Assembly (NCBI GenBank): GCA_947579665.1
Contig: OX388350.1
Span: 40,271,393-40,335,392 of the forward strand
Direction of reading: 5' to 3'
DNA length: 64,000 nt
From: Sympetrum striolatum
Taxonomy: Eukaryota; Arthropoda; Insecta; Odonata; Libellulidae
In this document: positions 26,801 to 37,500 of the stretch, in pieces
Position numbering within the stretch: the stretch's first letter is position 1
Layout: each line of letters opens with the position of its first letter
The notes under the pieces: model-generated
The model's database searches: none
The model's input: the letters and a program-made list of their open reading frames with translations, nothing else
Told to the model about the DNA's origin: nothing
Position numbers and translations under genes: made by a program

Positions 26801-29800
26801 ACGACAAGTTAAGATATTATTTCTATACATCTGATAAAATGAAACCAGTTTTCCTAACAACTTGGATGACAGTATAATCACAAAGCTCATTTCATTCGTT
26901 GAAAGAAAAAACTAAGTAATTTCCACAATAAATTTTATTGTGGAAATTACTTAGTTTTTTCTTTCAACTTAAGATGTCGTTCCACGAAGTACAGCAAGGA
27001 CATATTGATTATACTCATTTCATTCATAAAAAACACCAATATTTGGAAACTTACAAACTACTGCAAAACCAGTATAATTTATTCCTTAAAAACTAAATTT
27101 TAAAGAAATTTTATAATGAACACATCAGTATTTTTTAAATTTTGCATGACTTAACATTATATCTATCAATTTTATCACAGAGGAAGTTACGGTTAAGTTG
27201 CCTATGGAATTCATAATAATTATATGTAATTTCATTCTGTATCTTTTGTTAAAAAGGTGAAGTTGTCTCTTATTGGGTGTGTTCAACATAGATTTGAAGA
27301 ATTTCAGTAATTTCACAAGACTGCACCTTCTATTTACAAATTTCAAAAGAAATAAAATACCAGCATTATGCTTTCTGGAGTCTAAAGGTGATATTTGCAG
27401 TTTTAAAGATATTAAAGTAAACAAATGATATTTTAAAATAAAAATATCATCTGAAAAACGCTGCCTTTGAAATCCAAATTCAAGACAAGGAAAGGAGCAT
27501 ACCTCATCAGGCAGTTCTTCATTATCAGTGGCTTCTGAACTGGTACATTTTGCATCTTCAGCCTTTACTTTCTCCTCTTTTTCACCTTCCTCTTCACTCC
27601 TTACTGGTTTTTCAATAGAAAGCTCCATCTTTTCCAACCCACAAGAGGATTTATCCTCTTCAGAGAATGGCGACCAAGGCTTTGCATTTAAGTTACTCTC
27701 AATGTCCTTTGGAACTTTGGACAATCCCTTATTGAAAAAGTTGATGAAACATTCAATTAGTCAAATTCGAACTATAAATGATAAAAACAAGGAGCATTTT
27801 GGTTTATCTTTGATCTTAAAAAAGATTAATGATATTTTTTACTATCAAGTTGACAAATATAAAGCATCCAGTGATTGGCGTAGTAATTAAATTACGGAAG
27901 TAATCCGCTACTATTAATTATGAAATCTTGAATCAGTCAAACGTGTTTCTTTTGCGTTACGAACCTTAAGTGAAAAAATGTGCTTGTTAATGAATTTTAC
28001 AGGACTAATATCAATTTTAAGAGGATAGCCAATGTAATTATAACCACCAAATACCAGAGGATTCCAGAAAGCTATGTTACGAACCTTCATTCATCACACT
28101 TTAAGTGAGGCTCTCAATCATCGAAGTTTATTCGGTTGAAATAAGGTTATTCATTTGGATATAGAGTGCAAGAATGGAAATATTACTCTTAAGTCTATCA
28201 GTGAGTAACAAGGAAAAAATATAATACAAGAAAATGAAAATAATATTAGAGAATTACTCGCAAACAGAGGGTTATTCTCTACCAATTTGGTTGGCGCGGG
28301 TGTGTAATGCAGGGTTGCCTATATTCAGATGATCTACTTTCCATTAGTTATTACAACAAATCAAGGCCCATTTAGACGAACGCCAATACAGTTTTTCATT
28401 ACTCTACTACCTGCAACTCCACAAAAATTTTCATCAAAATCTCCAGGCAAAAGAGAGTGTCTCCCCTTGTTAGTGGAAGGAGAAAAGAGTACACAAGTTA
28501 GTGGTTTCCATGTGTTTCATTTCTGCAAAAAGTTTTGCAAGCGTGTTAGTATCCTCAATGTTTGAAAATGTTGCCTGATGGTGGTAGCAGATTAGTTAAA
28601 TAGAGACCTATGGAAATTACTGAGTTGAACTCTCTCCTTTCCTAACTAAATGGAAGATATGAGACAGGTTAGCAGCACTTTAGCAGATGGTTTTAAAACT
28701 AAAGGATAATGTATTTTTCTCTTTTTGAATCTCTCTATGGTATGGCATAACAACAACGAGTGGAACCTATAAAACCTACGTAGAGAAATTAATGAAAATA
28801 CAGAATAAAATAGTCAAATATATCTATTTTTTAACTGTTTTATAGAAAGAAACAAAATGCGAAACATATTGTGTGGAAACCTTGCATTTGAGGTGCTGTA
28901 AGTAGTTGCGAGAGTATATTTCTTTCTCTGCAAACATAATGTTAACCAAGATAATTTTGCATATGATTAAGAAATGTGTTCGATTTTTTAACATTATTAA
29001 TATATCTCACTGTGACATTTTGGATACGCTAGAATACTTGATTCACATAGAAGAAGAGTGAATCTCTAAATATGTCTTAATTTTGTTTGCGCTTAAATGT
29101 AAATGTATTTTCTTCATAACCATAACCCTTCTTTTCTCAATAACCATATCTTAAATAATAGCTTGCGATGAAAATCTTTGAACAGTGCCGCAGCCAAATA
29201 TTCATGGTCCCTACCATAATGAACCTTCTTTGGACTCATGTGGAACTACGAGGATCCTCTCTACATCATGCAAAGTATTTTCTTTTGGCTAGAATATCTA
29301 TCGGCAATTTTCCACTCTTGTCATATATTTTGTCATGGCTCGAATCTTAACGAGAATATTATCACACAGATACATCGTCTTCTCTGACCACCACTGCCAT
29401 TTAAAATCCACACTAGCAGTTCCTCCGGTGGCTGTTTGGATCGCTGGTGAGGTGCTGCCTTAATTTTGGCCAGAGGTGTACATCCGTATATATGTGTTTT
29501 GTATTACTGTATAGATTTTTCTTTTAATTAGGCACCCCCTAATGAGACCTTTTTTGGCTCAGGAGGACCTTTGGTGCCTGCACTATCATAAACAAAAATG
29601 TTTGAACATAATGATTATACTAAAATTATACCATAAAAAATACTAAGGTTTGTTAAACAACTCACACTCCATACGAATGGTTTAGGCCACCCTGGAACTT
29701 TGGCATCAATTGCTCCAGCAGATAAATTATTCGAAGGGAAGGAGAGCGATGAACTGGAGCACTGATTTGAAGAGACGGATGACATTGGTGGTGGAGATAC

Positions 29801-32800
29801 TGAGAAATTTCCTGAAAATGCCTTCTTATTGGTTGCAGTGTTTAATTCTTCATGAAGAGTGTCCAATAATAGGGCAAGAAATTCTTGGCAGTCGTGCTAA
29901 AAAACGATAAAGGAATTGTTCAAGAGAACTATTAAAAATGGCACAACAATGGTTATGTAGAAAGTTAAACAATTGAATTGTAATAGTATAATTAAAACAA
30001 TTCTTGACCATGACTACTTTCTAAGGGTATTTTTAAAATTACAATTAATGTACCCATCAGAAATGCATAAACAAAAATTATGAATTCCTGCAAATGCATC
30101 TCAATAAATAGGTTAGCTAAACAAAGAGATATGGGTATCTTGTAAATCTCACATATTTTAAGTGAAGTAGTTTCATGTAGTGGAGAACCCACAATCCATG
30201 ATTCATGACATCATTTTAATTTCATATTACGTTTTTCCTTTCTCAAAATTGCAATAGCATATATTGGATTGTGGTAATTTGTCACAATCAATTTTGAATG
30301 ATTACATGAAGCTACATTTCTTAAATAATAGTTTAAGTTGATAAGTAGTGGTTGAATTGACAAGAAGCTAAATATAATCCCTAGACACAGAAATACATTG
30401 TGTTCATAATAGAAAAAATGGCCTCCTCTTCTGCTAACTAGTATGGACTGTTAGGCAGTAATAGTGTAATATAACACTATAAACTACCAAATAGAGAATA
30501 ATTGTCCATAGAATTTGAATGAAGAAATAATTATCATGAGCATTTCTTACAACATTTCTAGGTTGTAAACAGAGAGGTTCTCCTAAGAATGTAGATAGAT
30601 AAATAACCATAAGTAATTCTAACAATGTTTTAGGATAATATTTTAATTTGCTAAATCTTTCTAATGGTTTACCAGCAACAGTTACTGATACTTCAAAGTA
30701 AAATGAAAAAGTCTAGCATAAAGTTGAAAAATAGTTTATCCAATAATGCAGACACAAGGAAAATGCTACATTGACTTCCATGGGACAATTGTGAGTTGAG
30801 AACTAGTAGTTTTCATTGCAACTAACCTGTCTGAAATCCTTAAATTGAGGATGAGTCTCTCCGAGAGCCTTTTTAAACTCTGAAGGGTTTATGACGGAAT
30901 AGCGACCACTCCACACCTTCGTTAGGAGTGCAGCATACTCGGATGACAATGATGAGGTAGGAGACATGGCTTGAGTTGACGATGAGAGTTTGCTTGCTAT
31001 TTGAGTGGACAGTGATGAACAAAGAGGTGATAAATATTTCTGATTGGTGAAACACTGTATGAGAGTGGGCGTTGCACCCAGACATTGGAGTCCAGCACTC
31101 ATGAAGCAGGTGTTACCAAGATTCTGAATACCACATACACCTGGGCAGGCAGAGGTATCTGCAATGAAGATGCAAACAAATGTTAACTAAAAAGTTGGAA
31201 TAATCCACCTAGAACCGAGATTTCCTTAAATAATACAATAAATTGAATATAACTACCACTATTTAATTGAATTAAATTGATAGATTTTTATGATACAATT
31301 TATGCCTTTTCTGAAATGCAATGTCAACTAATGAATAAATCCAATCATTTTAAAAGCTGCGCCACTCTGCTGACCTCCGTTCCGAGGTGGTCCCCGAGCC
31401 AAAACAATAGCCCACCCCTGCTCTATTCCATTAACAACTGTGTACTTACCTTTCAGATCATCCAGACCAACATCATTTGGGGTGTTGGTAGGTGATGAAA
31501 ACAAGGACTCGAGTTCTTGATGAGGATCAATGTCAGTACATCCTCTTGGGAAGTCCGTTTCGTCAAACTGAACTTGAGAGGTGAGGACGCCATCTCTCTG
31601 AGGTATTGGAGGTGGTGGTAAGGGTATTGCTTCGCTGTAAGCATCCACTGGAGGAGGTGGACCTGCAAAGGCATCCTCATCGGTCCTGTAGAAATATTAT
31701 CACAATTAAACCTCCAGTGCAAATTAAGGTGTCCAGAGAGATAGAAGCTGTTTATAAAGCTAATAAATATAAATCGACATGCTTACTGAGAGAAGGTCGG
31801 ATGGGTAAATTGTGAGTTGAAGTCACTGAAAAAGTTGATGGAACAATAGATAAATTAGGAAAATTAATTATAACTCTGCTGAATCCAGGTTCTAAGTCAT
31901 AATCTTGTATACAAACATATATATATAGGCTTCTAAATACAACATTTTCAGGTATAATCTTAATAATGGCTTAAAGGAGGGCAGTAAAAACTCTTTTCTG
32001 GAGTTACTTAAACTGTACCTACTAAGCAGCAATTGCAGGTACATATTTTAGAATATAATTTGAAATCGGCCTTGGTGGTGGAGTGGATAGCATTCCAAGT
32101 ACGCTGTCACTCCAAACCCCCGGGTTTTTGAATCCCGGCAGATCAGGGGTATGGTTGTGTGTGTGTTCGTTGTTGCTGTTGCCTCAGTAAAGCAACCCCT
32201 GACAAGTTCATGAGAGATTAGGGGGACTTCACTGATAAAGGGCAAGTGGCTAAGCATGAAAAAAATACAACGATATCATAAGAAGTACAGAAGCAATCAA
32301 GCATATTATAAATAAAATTATATTACTAATAAAATCTACAGTAAAACTACAAGTATGACAGTATGAAAAAAATATTCAACATCAAAACAAAACATACAGA
32401 GAAAAATATATAATAAAAATATTTTTTAAGTAACAGCTGACAGATAATATTAAATTTTACAATTTAACTGGAAAGGATCAAAACAAGGACAGTATACTTC
32501 CAAACAATAATGAAACAACCAGCTTTTAATGGGTGATTCTAAAAATTATATTAAAGTTGAGATGAAAAATATACTCAAATTTCTATAGTAAAAACACTTT
32601 GGATGATGAATTAGAAGAAGAGTTAGCTTTAAGACTGGTAGGAGCTGTGGGTGGATATACTGCAGTAATTTTAAAGGATAAAATGGACAGGAAAACCATT
32701 TGAAACTTTGCAAATAAATACCTGGATAATCTCCAATATGGTAAAAATATGTACGTGGTACTGGCAATGAGATATTATATCATCATTTTTATAATATATT

Positions 32801-33918
32801 AAAATGTTATAAAACCCTAAGAATTTTAGAATTGGATATTTAAGCCCTTGGAGCTATTATTGAACATCATACTTACTACAACTTAATAACTGATACTAAG
32901 AGTAAATAAGGTTTGTTGACATGATAGTTACTTTTAACCAACTAAATACATTGATGTAGATAACATTCTTATACTTCATCAGTAACAATGTAAGATTAAC
33001 CTGATCAAAAGCTTTCAATATGTCACAATAAATCACACTAAGAACGCTGTATTGGTAATTGTATATTATCATGAAGTAGGATAAATACGATAATAAAAAT
33101 ATATCAGCAATATTTAAATACCTGTCATTCAGTAGCCAGGACCAGGTTTATAATAGGAGCTTAAGTATCAAAAACCAGATTCCAACATACTGTAGTAGCC
33201 ATACGGGTAAACATCTTAGCTTTGTACCTTATGCTAATCTAAGATCAATCATACGATAGAGACATTTGCTAAAAAGTATAAATGAAGCATACGTACGAAA
33301 ATAAAAGCTGGTTTTGAGAAAGATATGAAGAACATTTTATTCCTTTACTTTTGCAGTACAAATGAACTTAACAGTTAGAATCGGTTAACTATGTGATGGA
33401 ATTTAATATTCATATGCACTCCTGAGAAGTATTGTTTACACATAATAAAACATTTAGCTCCTTGGAAGAGGATAAGGTTTTTTATGACAACTTCTAAGGA
33501 TCAGTATACACATGCAATAAATGTCAATATCTGGCTTATTAACGCCAACATTTCCGACGTCAATTTTCTACATAATATTTTAGAAGGTCTTAAAAGCCAA
33601 ATTGGTGGATATTTATTTTAACGAATGCTTTTCGAAGGAAAGTGTTAGAATTAGGAATAACAATTACCATGTGTTTTCTATTCCCATGACCTCAAAATCT
33701 TCATGAATTGGATCCGAAGCATGTGTTTCGATACTCAAAGGTCCACCAGGATTCTGATCGAAGTCATCCACCTGACTTTCGATTCTGTAGGGGCTTTCTT
33801 CAAATTCTTCGAAGCAGTTTTCCAATGGAGCAAGCCTTGAGGTAACTTCTTCACCCAAGTTAACGTCACTCGCTGACGGAGTACAACTCTCGTAGAGGAG
33901 GGAACTGTCACTATCCAT
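11892..33918 (-). CDS. Ubiquitin-specific protease (USP4/11/15-like) with RING-type insert
   Basis: Seventeen exons, 1462 aa: 33668-33918, 31450-31685, 30827-31158, 29666-29896, 27503-27727, 26102-26331, 23939-24797, 22089-22182, 21505-21722, 19973-20335, 18186-18307, 17234-17516, 16313-16572, 15028-15144, 14237-14430, 13203-13346, 11892-12121; every phase closes. It is a cysteine protease that removes ubiquitin. Cys box QNLGNTCFMSAGLQCL has C180; QHDCQEF follows near 273-279; His box GASAGHYTAY has H1344, then WHYFND. Zinc-ribbon CxxC pairs are at 791/794 and 1246/1249; FKSTVVCSACKHVSVTYEP and the later WFCPVCQLNQCATKTLSVW closely follow USP4/15. The catalytic domain is split by a long Ser/Asp-rich stretch (about 300-770), a UBL-like segment and a RING-type finger (986-1029). 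No DUSP domain is seen at the acidic N-terminus. The C-terminus has an acidic EEEDEEEEES run. Confidence 0.92.
12405..13066 (+). mobile_element. Mariner-like element, internally deleted
   Basis: Ends are inverted: the left begins ATGAGGCTTATTCGGAAAG and the right, reverse-complemented, reads ATGAGGCTTAT then a short insertion and GAAAGTAAGGTCCGATTT. The body encodes fragments of a mariner-type transposase N-terminus in two frames: FFTARNVLAAEIHQQISMVY, then EDFVNAVDGKIHEDGQFTIS and NVSRTTLHKIV. The DDE catalytic part is missing. It lies in the last intron of the protease gene on the opposite strand. Confidence 0.8.
13824..13899 (-). repeat. tRNA-like sequence (SINE head or tRNA pseudogene)
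   Basis: On the minus strand 76 nt begin GTGGCTTG and end CAAGTCAC, which pair over 8 bp with one G-T. An A-box-like TAGCTTAGTGC and a B-box-like GGGTTTGAGTCCC are present. The middle hairpin loop has 8 nt and lacks the usual T before the anticodon, so I do not call a functional tRNA. Intronic in the protease gene. Confidence 0.6.
15941..16098. mobile_element. Short TIR element (MITE family A, copy 1)
   Basis: About 158 bp with inverted ends GTACACAAATTATGTAACGC and, reverse-complemented, GTACACAAATTACATAATGC. The centre is C-rich with runs of CCCCCC. A second copy is at 26530-26650. Intronic in the protease gene. Confidence 0.8.
18260..20056 (-). other. RING-type eight-cysteine finger encoded across two protease exons
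   Basis: Sub-feature of the deubiquitinase, residues 986-1029, split by the intron 18308-19972. Cysteines C986-x2-C989-x13-C1003-x-C1005-x2-C1008-x2-C1011-x14-C1026-x2-C1029 meet the RING spacing rule, with Cys in place of the usual His at the fourth ligand. The local motifs are CAICLEEMDT, ACSCVLCESCIE and LACPVC. The exon junction is phase 0 and both exons are open, so the finger is intact. Confidence 0.75.
19455..19537. mobile_element. Fused inverted ends of a Tc1/mariner-like element
   Basis: Two 30-bp arms, GTACACTCCTGGCCAAAATT... and its mirror, face each other across only 23 bp. The arms differ at one or two positions. A related single end is at 29451-29482. It looks like a transposon reduced to its termini. 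Intronic in the protease gene. Confidence 0.75.
23474..23786. mobile_element. hAT-type non-autonomous element
   Basis: Ends CAGGGGTCTCCAAAATTTT and, on the other side, TAGTTTGGAGAACCCTA are inverted. Flanking 8-bp repeats CTCTAGAT and GTCTAGAT match at 7 of 8 positions, the size hAT elements make. The body has GGGCCG-rich ends around an AT-rich middle and no open frame. Intronic in the protease gene. Confidence 0.85.
25030..25367. mobile_element. TIR element (MITE family B)
   Basis: About 338 bp. The left end TACCATATTAGCCCGAAATA and the reverse-complemented right end TACCGTATTATCTCAAATAT are imperfect inverted repeats continuing into AACACGA on both sides. No open frame. Intronic in the protease gene. 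Confidence 0.75.
26530..26650. mobile_element. Short TIR element (MITE family A, copy 2)
   Basis: About 120 bp with ends GTACACAAATTAAGTAACGC and reverse-complemented GTACACAAATTACGTAATGC around C-rich runs. Same family as 15941-16098 and shorter by an internal deletion. Intronic in the protease gene. Confidence 0.8.
26899..26967. repeat. 69-bp perfect palindrome
   Basis: Arms of 33 bp (TTGAAAGAAAAAACTAAGTA... and its exact complement) meet with only a few central bases. The tag ATGTCGTTCCACGAAGT follows at 26974-26990. Transcribed, it would form a long hairpin inside a protease intron. Confidence 0.9.
29451..29482. mobile_element. Solo end of the Tc1/mariner-like family
   Basis: GGTGCTGCCTTAATTTTGGC followed by CAGAGGTGTACA matches the right arm at 19508-19537. 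No partner end was found nearby. The 29160-29400 region may contain a decayed Tc1 transposase on the minus strand (a PKKVHYG-like string), which is weak. Confidence 0.55.
32066..32262 (+). mobile_element. tRNA-derived SINE
   Basis: Begins with an A-box-like TGGTGGAGTGGATAGCATTC and a B-box-like CGGGTTTTTGAATCCCG about 40 bp on, followed by a unique body, a TG-rich stretch (TTGTGTGTGTGTTCG) and an A-rich end (GAAAAAAATAC). This is the layout of insect tRNA-headed SINEs. Intronic in the protease gene. Confidence 0.7.
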
Positions 33919-34540
33919 GAAAACGCCTTATTCTGTAAAAATTCTACGTTAAAGTCACCTAATTTCGATGGAAACCAAGGCCGGGATAGTAACAAAAGAT
34001 GTAATTAAAATCTTCATCCACTCGGGAATAGGGGATGTAAAGCGTGATGACAACTATCTTGGCGTAATTCACCAGAGGCTATCACTATAAATAACTACCT
34101 ATACGAGTAAAGCGATTAGACACATTAAACGTGAGTTAATTCATTTTACTAGTCCAATATCAAATTCACATCAGGGTTACGTTCATGGTATCCACCATAT
34201 TAAATACTCGAGTCAATGACGATACTGAAGATGCGACAGTGTGAAATGACGATCAATGAGAAACAGCTTCAAAAACTTTATTCCAAAATACACAGTATAA
34301 AATAGCCGAATAATTATCGGCTTCAACAATTCAAAAAAATTTATCCATAATTAACATCAAAAATGAAAGTCGATCCTTTGCATAATTGTCGATTAGAAGT
34401 ATAAGTAAATATGATGTACAATAAATACTGAAATTTTCACAAAATGTAAGTCTTCGATTAAGGGATTTATTAAATAATATATATTTTTTGGACAGACAAA
34501 CAATAAGAAGCGCCAGCTTCTATTACTTGTGGACGTAAAA
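33919..34540. other. Promoter region of the protease gene / 3' flank of PDCL3
   Basis: The 620 bp between two head-to-tail minus-strand genes must hold the protease promoter and 5' UTR and the PDCL3 3' UTR. I see no TATA box or repeat. Confidence 0.45.
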
Positions 34541-37500
34541 TCAAAAATCTTCATGTTGTTTGAGCGACGAAAACATGACGTCCTTAATCTTCGGACGAGG
34601 ATCTTCCGTGAGGCTGCTTTCCACTGCGCCCGCTTGTGACAGCAACCACTCCAATTCTGCAGAAACATATGGGATTTCAAATAAGAAAAGAAGACAACAC
34701 AATATATGTCAAGTGACCTCAGTCTTATAACATTAAACCACTATTCGGAAAGATTATTTTTAGTAATAAAATTCATCTCAAATTTCAGTCCTAATTGCGC
34801 TACAAAACTATTAATACGAAATTTGAGGGCATCAATTTCGGAAATAACAACAAAATCTTGATACCCACCGACTGTGATTGGTCAATTAAAATAGTAAAGT
34901 CTTAACCAATGAACAATAATACATGGGTATGGAACATCAGAAATATTTAAATAATTAATCAACCTAATTTTTTTCCATTTCAGTTAACTTAAATGAACAG
35001 GGTCCCTTTTATAGACTAGCTGCGCGAGACAATGACTCAAGAAAAACATTGATTGGGGAGGTTTTCATATACATATTTTTTCAACTAAAGACTGAATGAA
35101 GTAGTATTCTGAAATACTCTAATTAGCCTTTTTAGTTTACATAACCTGGATAAGATTTGGCAAAGATACAGTATTCCTGTGTTAGCAGTATCTTTTTTAC
35201 AAATGAGAGTAAAAGGGTACTGTGGGGCTTTTAGAGAAAGGTTAAGTATGAAGTCATACAATTAAATATCTCTATTTCAGTGTGTACAATGTACAGTAGC
35301 TATTAATTTTTTAATCGGATGGAAAGAGGTGTAAATTTATTCAGATAAATAGGCTTAAGGAAAGGATTAAAAAGATATGACACATTATTTGGTAATGATT
35401 CAATATATTGTCAATATTAGTTTTATTTAATGTTAATTTATTTTATTTTTAATTAATTCATTCATGCAATAGACCCTTTTCACACATACACACACTAAAT
35501 GTATATCCAAATTGTTTATCAGTTCATAAATTCACAATATTTTAATTAAATTTATATCGAGTTGACAAGGTACGCAAAAAAATGTGGATTTCTGGGTCTT
35601 CAAGCTCACTATAATGCCAATTTCTCAAAGAGTTTTAAAATTAAAGGGCATCACATACACTCATCTTAAAGCTCTTAAATAAACCATTGCTCTAGTATGA
35701 TTTTCTTCCATTTCAATTAGTGTTTCTCTATTTTAGGCAAAATATGGTTCTGAGCTGCTCACTTCCAATATTATTCCAACCTCGGCCTGACGGCCTTTGT
35801 ATCCCATCAATGGGTTCCCCTTTCCAGCTGTAAACATTCCTTTAATATCCTCTTATATTCATGGGAAAAGCGTGATTCCTAGTAAGTAATGAAGAACTGG
35901 AGGAGATATGTGTATTACTTATTCTTAAGTCCAGGACACCCTTCTAAGGGTACCTATCTATTTAATCATGTAGGTATAGAAGTGGATAGGAGGAAGGAGA
36001 TAAGATGGATATGAAAAAAAGGTAAAGTCACCTTAAAAAAAATCTGAACATGTTTGGGTTCTTTTTCAAGTTCACATCTATAACCAGCAACCCAAAATTA
36101 CCATACATGCCGGCATATAGGTCGACCCCTAAAATTTTGAGGTGAATTTCAGGTTTTAGCCTATGTTCAGCTTATAAGTCGACCCAAAAAATAAGGCAAC
36201 ACCACTTCCCCACCTTTATTTTATGGGAAGAAAAACTACTGTATCCATAAATGTATGATAGCTTAAGGAATATTTACCATATAAGATTAAGATGCTAGAA
36301 TTGTTTTTTTTTCAGCTGCCATGTCAACTACTCGCCTCTGCTTCACTATTACAAAATTTGTTACGAAACAGAAACGCAATGGTATTAAAAATTTATTATA
36401 GAAATAATGGTAATATTGTATGGTAATATCAAATCACAACACTGCTAAAACAACTTCCATTAACTCCTAACGCTATGTCAAATCATAATCATTATATGTA
36501 TAAACAAAAACAAACCATGATGAACCACAAAAACACCAAAATTTATATTAAATTTTTGTAAAATAAAAATACATGTGAAGAAATGAATAGATTTACGTCA
36601 AATTTATTTTAAAGATATGAAAATGGTTTATTATTTAAAGTCTATCATTATGAAAACATGTTATCATTCATTCACTCTTTTGGCCACAATTGTATTTTAT
36701 TATGAAATTTGTTTTATATGATATCTATGCTAATTAGACTAGCCATAAATTAGTTTCAGTAAGAAATAATTGTGGTGAGTTGCGAGAGTTTGTGCACAAC
36801 AAGTGTTAAGCAGGCAATTTCAATTATTTACCACAGTGATATAGAGGCAAATTTTCTAATGAGGGAAAGCTAAATACATTTGTCAAATTGTAAGTTAAGT
36901 CCAATTTATTTATTATTTACAGGTTAGATGGAAGAGGAGACCTTTTAGTCTCAATCTCACCTATAATAAAGACCCCTAATAATAATTTATATGATTTTCT
37001 AGAATGCCTACAACAGCCAAGAGCAAATAATTAGAATGCATCTGAGCTTGCTGAATAACGCTGAGTATTTTATACAAAATCAATATTTAGCTATAAATTG
37101 GCTATTTTTTTACTGTGGAAAACCAGTGTGGGGATGCAGTTCCCACGTGTTCCTGTTCCACTACACCACTGATTTACCCCTTGGTGGTAAAGGGTTAAAT
37201 TTTATGTTTGAGGTATAAGTCGACCCCTGGATTTTGAGATATTTTTTTAACCCTCTGACAGTCGTGCCATTGTATTCCGTACAACACAGATGGTTTTTCA
37301 GGTCCCTCTTCTACCTGGGTGGTCCCTTGAACCTCATGCCCGGGTCTATTCCTTTATTGCACTTACCGTTAACTTGTAAAGGCATCAAAAGCACCTTTTT
37401 AGGCATAAACTGACGGCAAAAGCGAGTAAATCTGTAAAGTGACGACTGTTGTAACACATACAACACACGACCGTTTGGGTTTTTCGTTGGTGAACTAATT

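Noticed and set aside
29160..29400. Tc1 transposase gene
   Set aside because: Only a short PKKVHYG-like string on the minus strand with no sustained frame; too weak to call as a gene.
31328..31449. Extension of the protease exon reading KYTVVNGIEQGWAIVLARGP
   Set aside because: It lies past a GTAAGT donor; splicing at 31450 gives the conserved step into the Cys box, so this is intron read-through.
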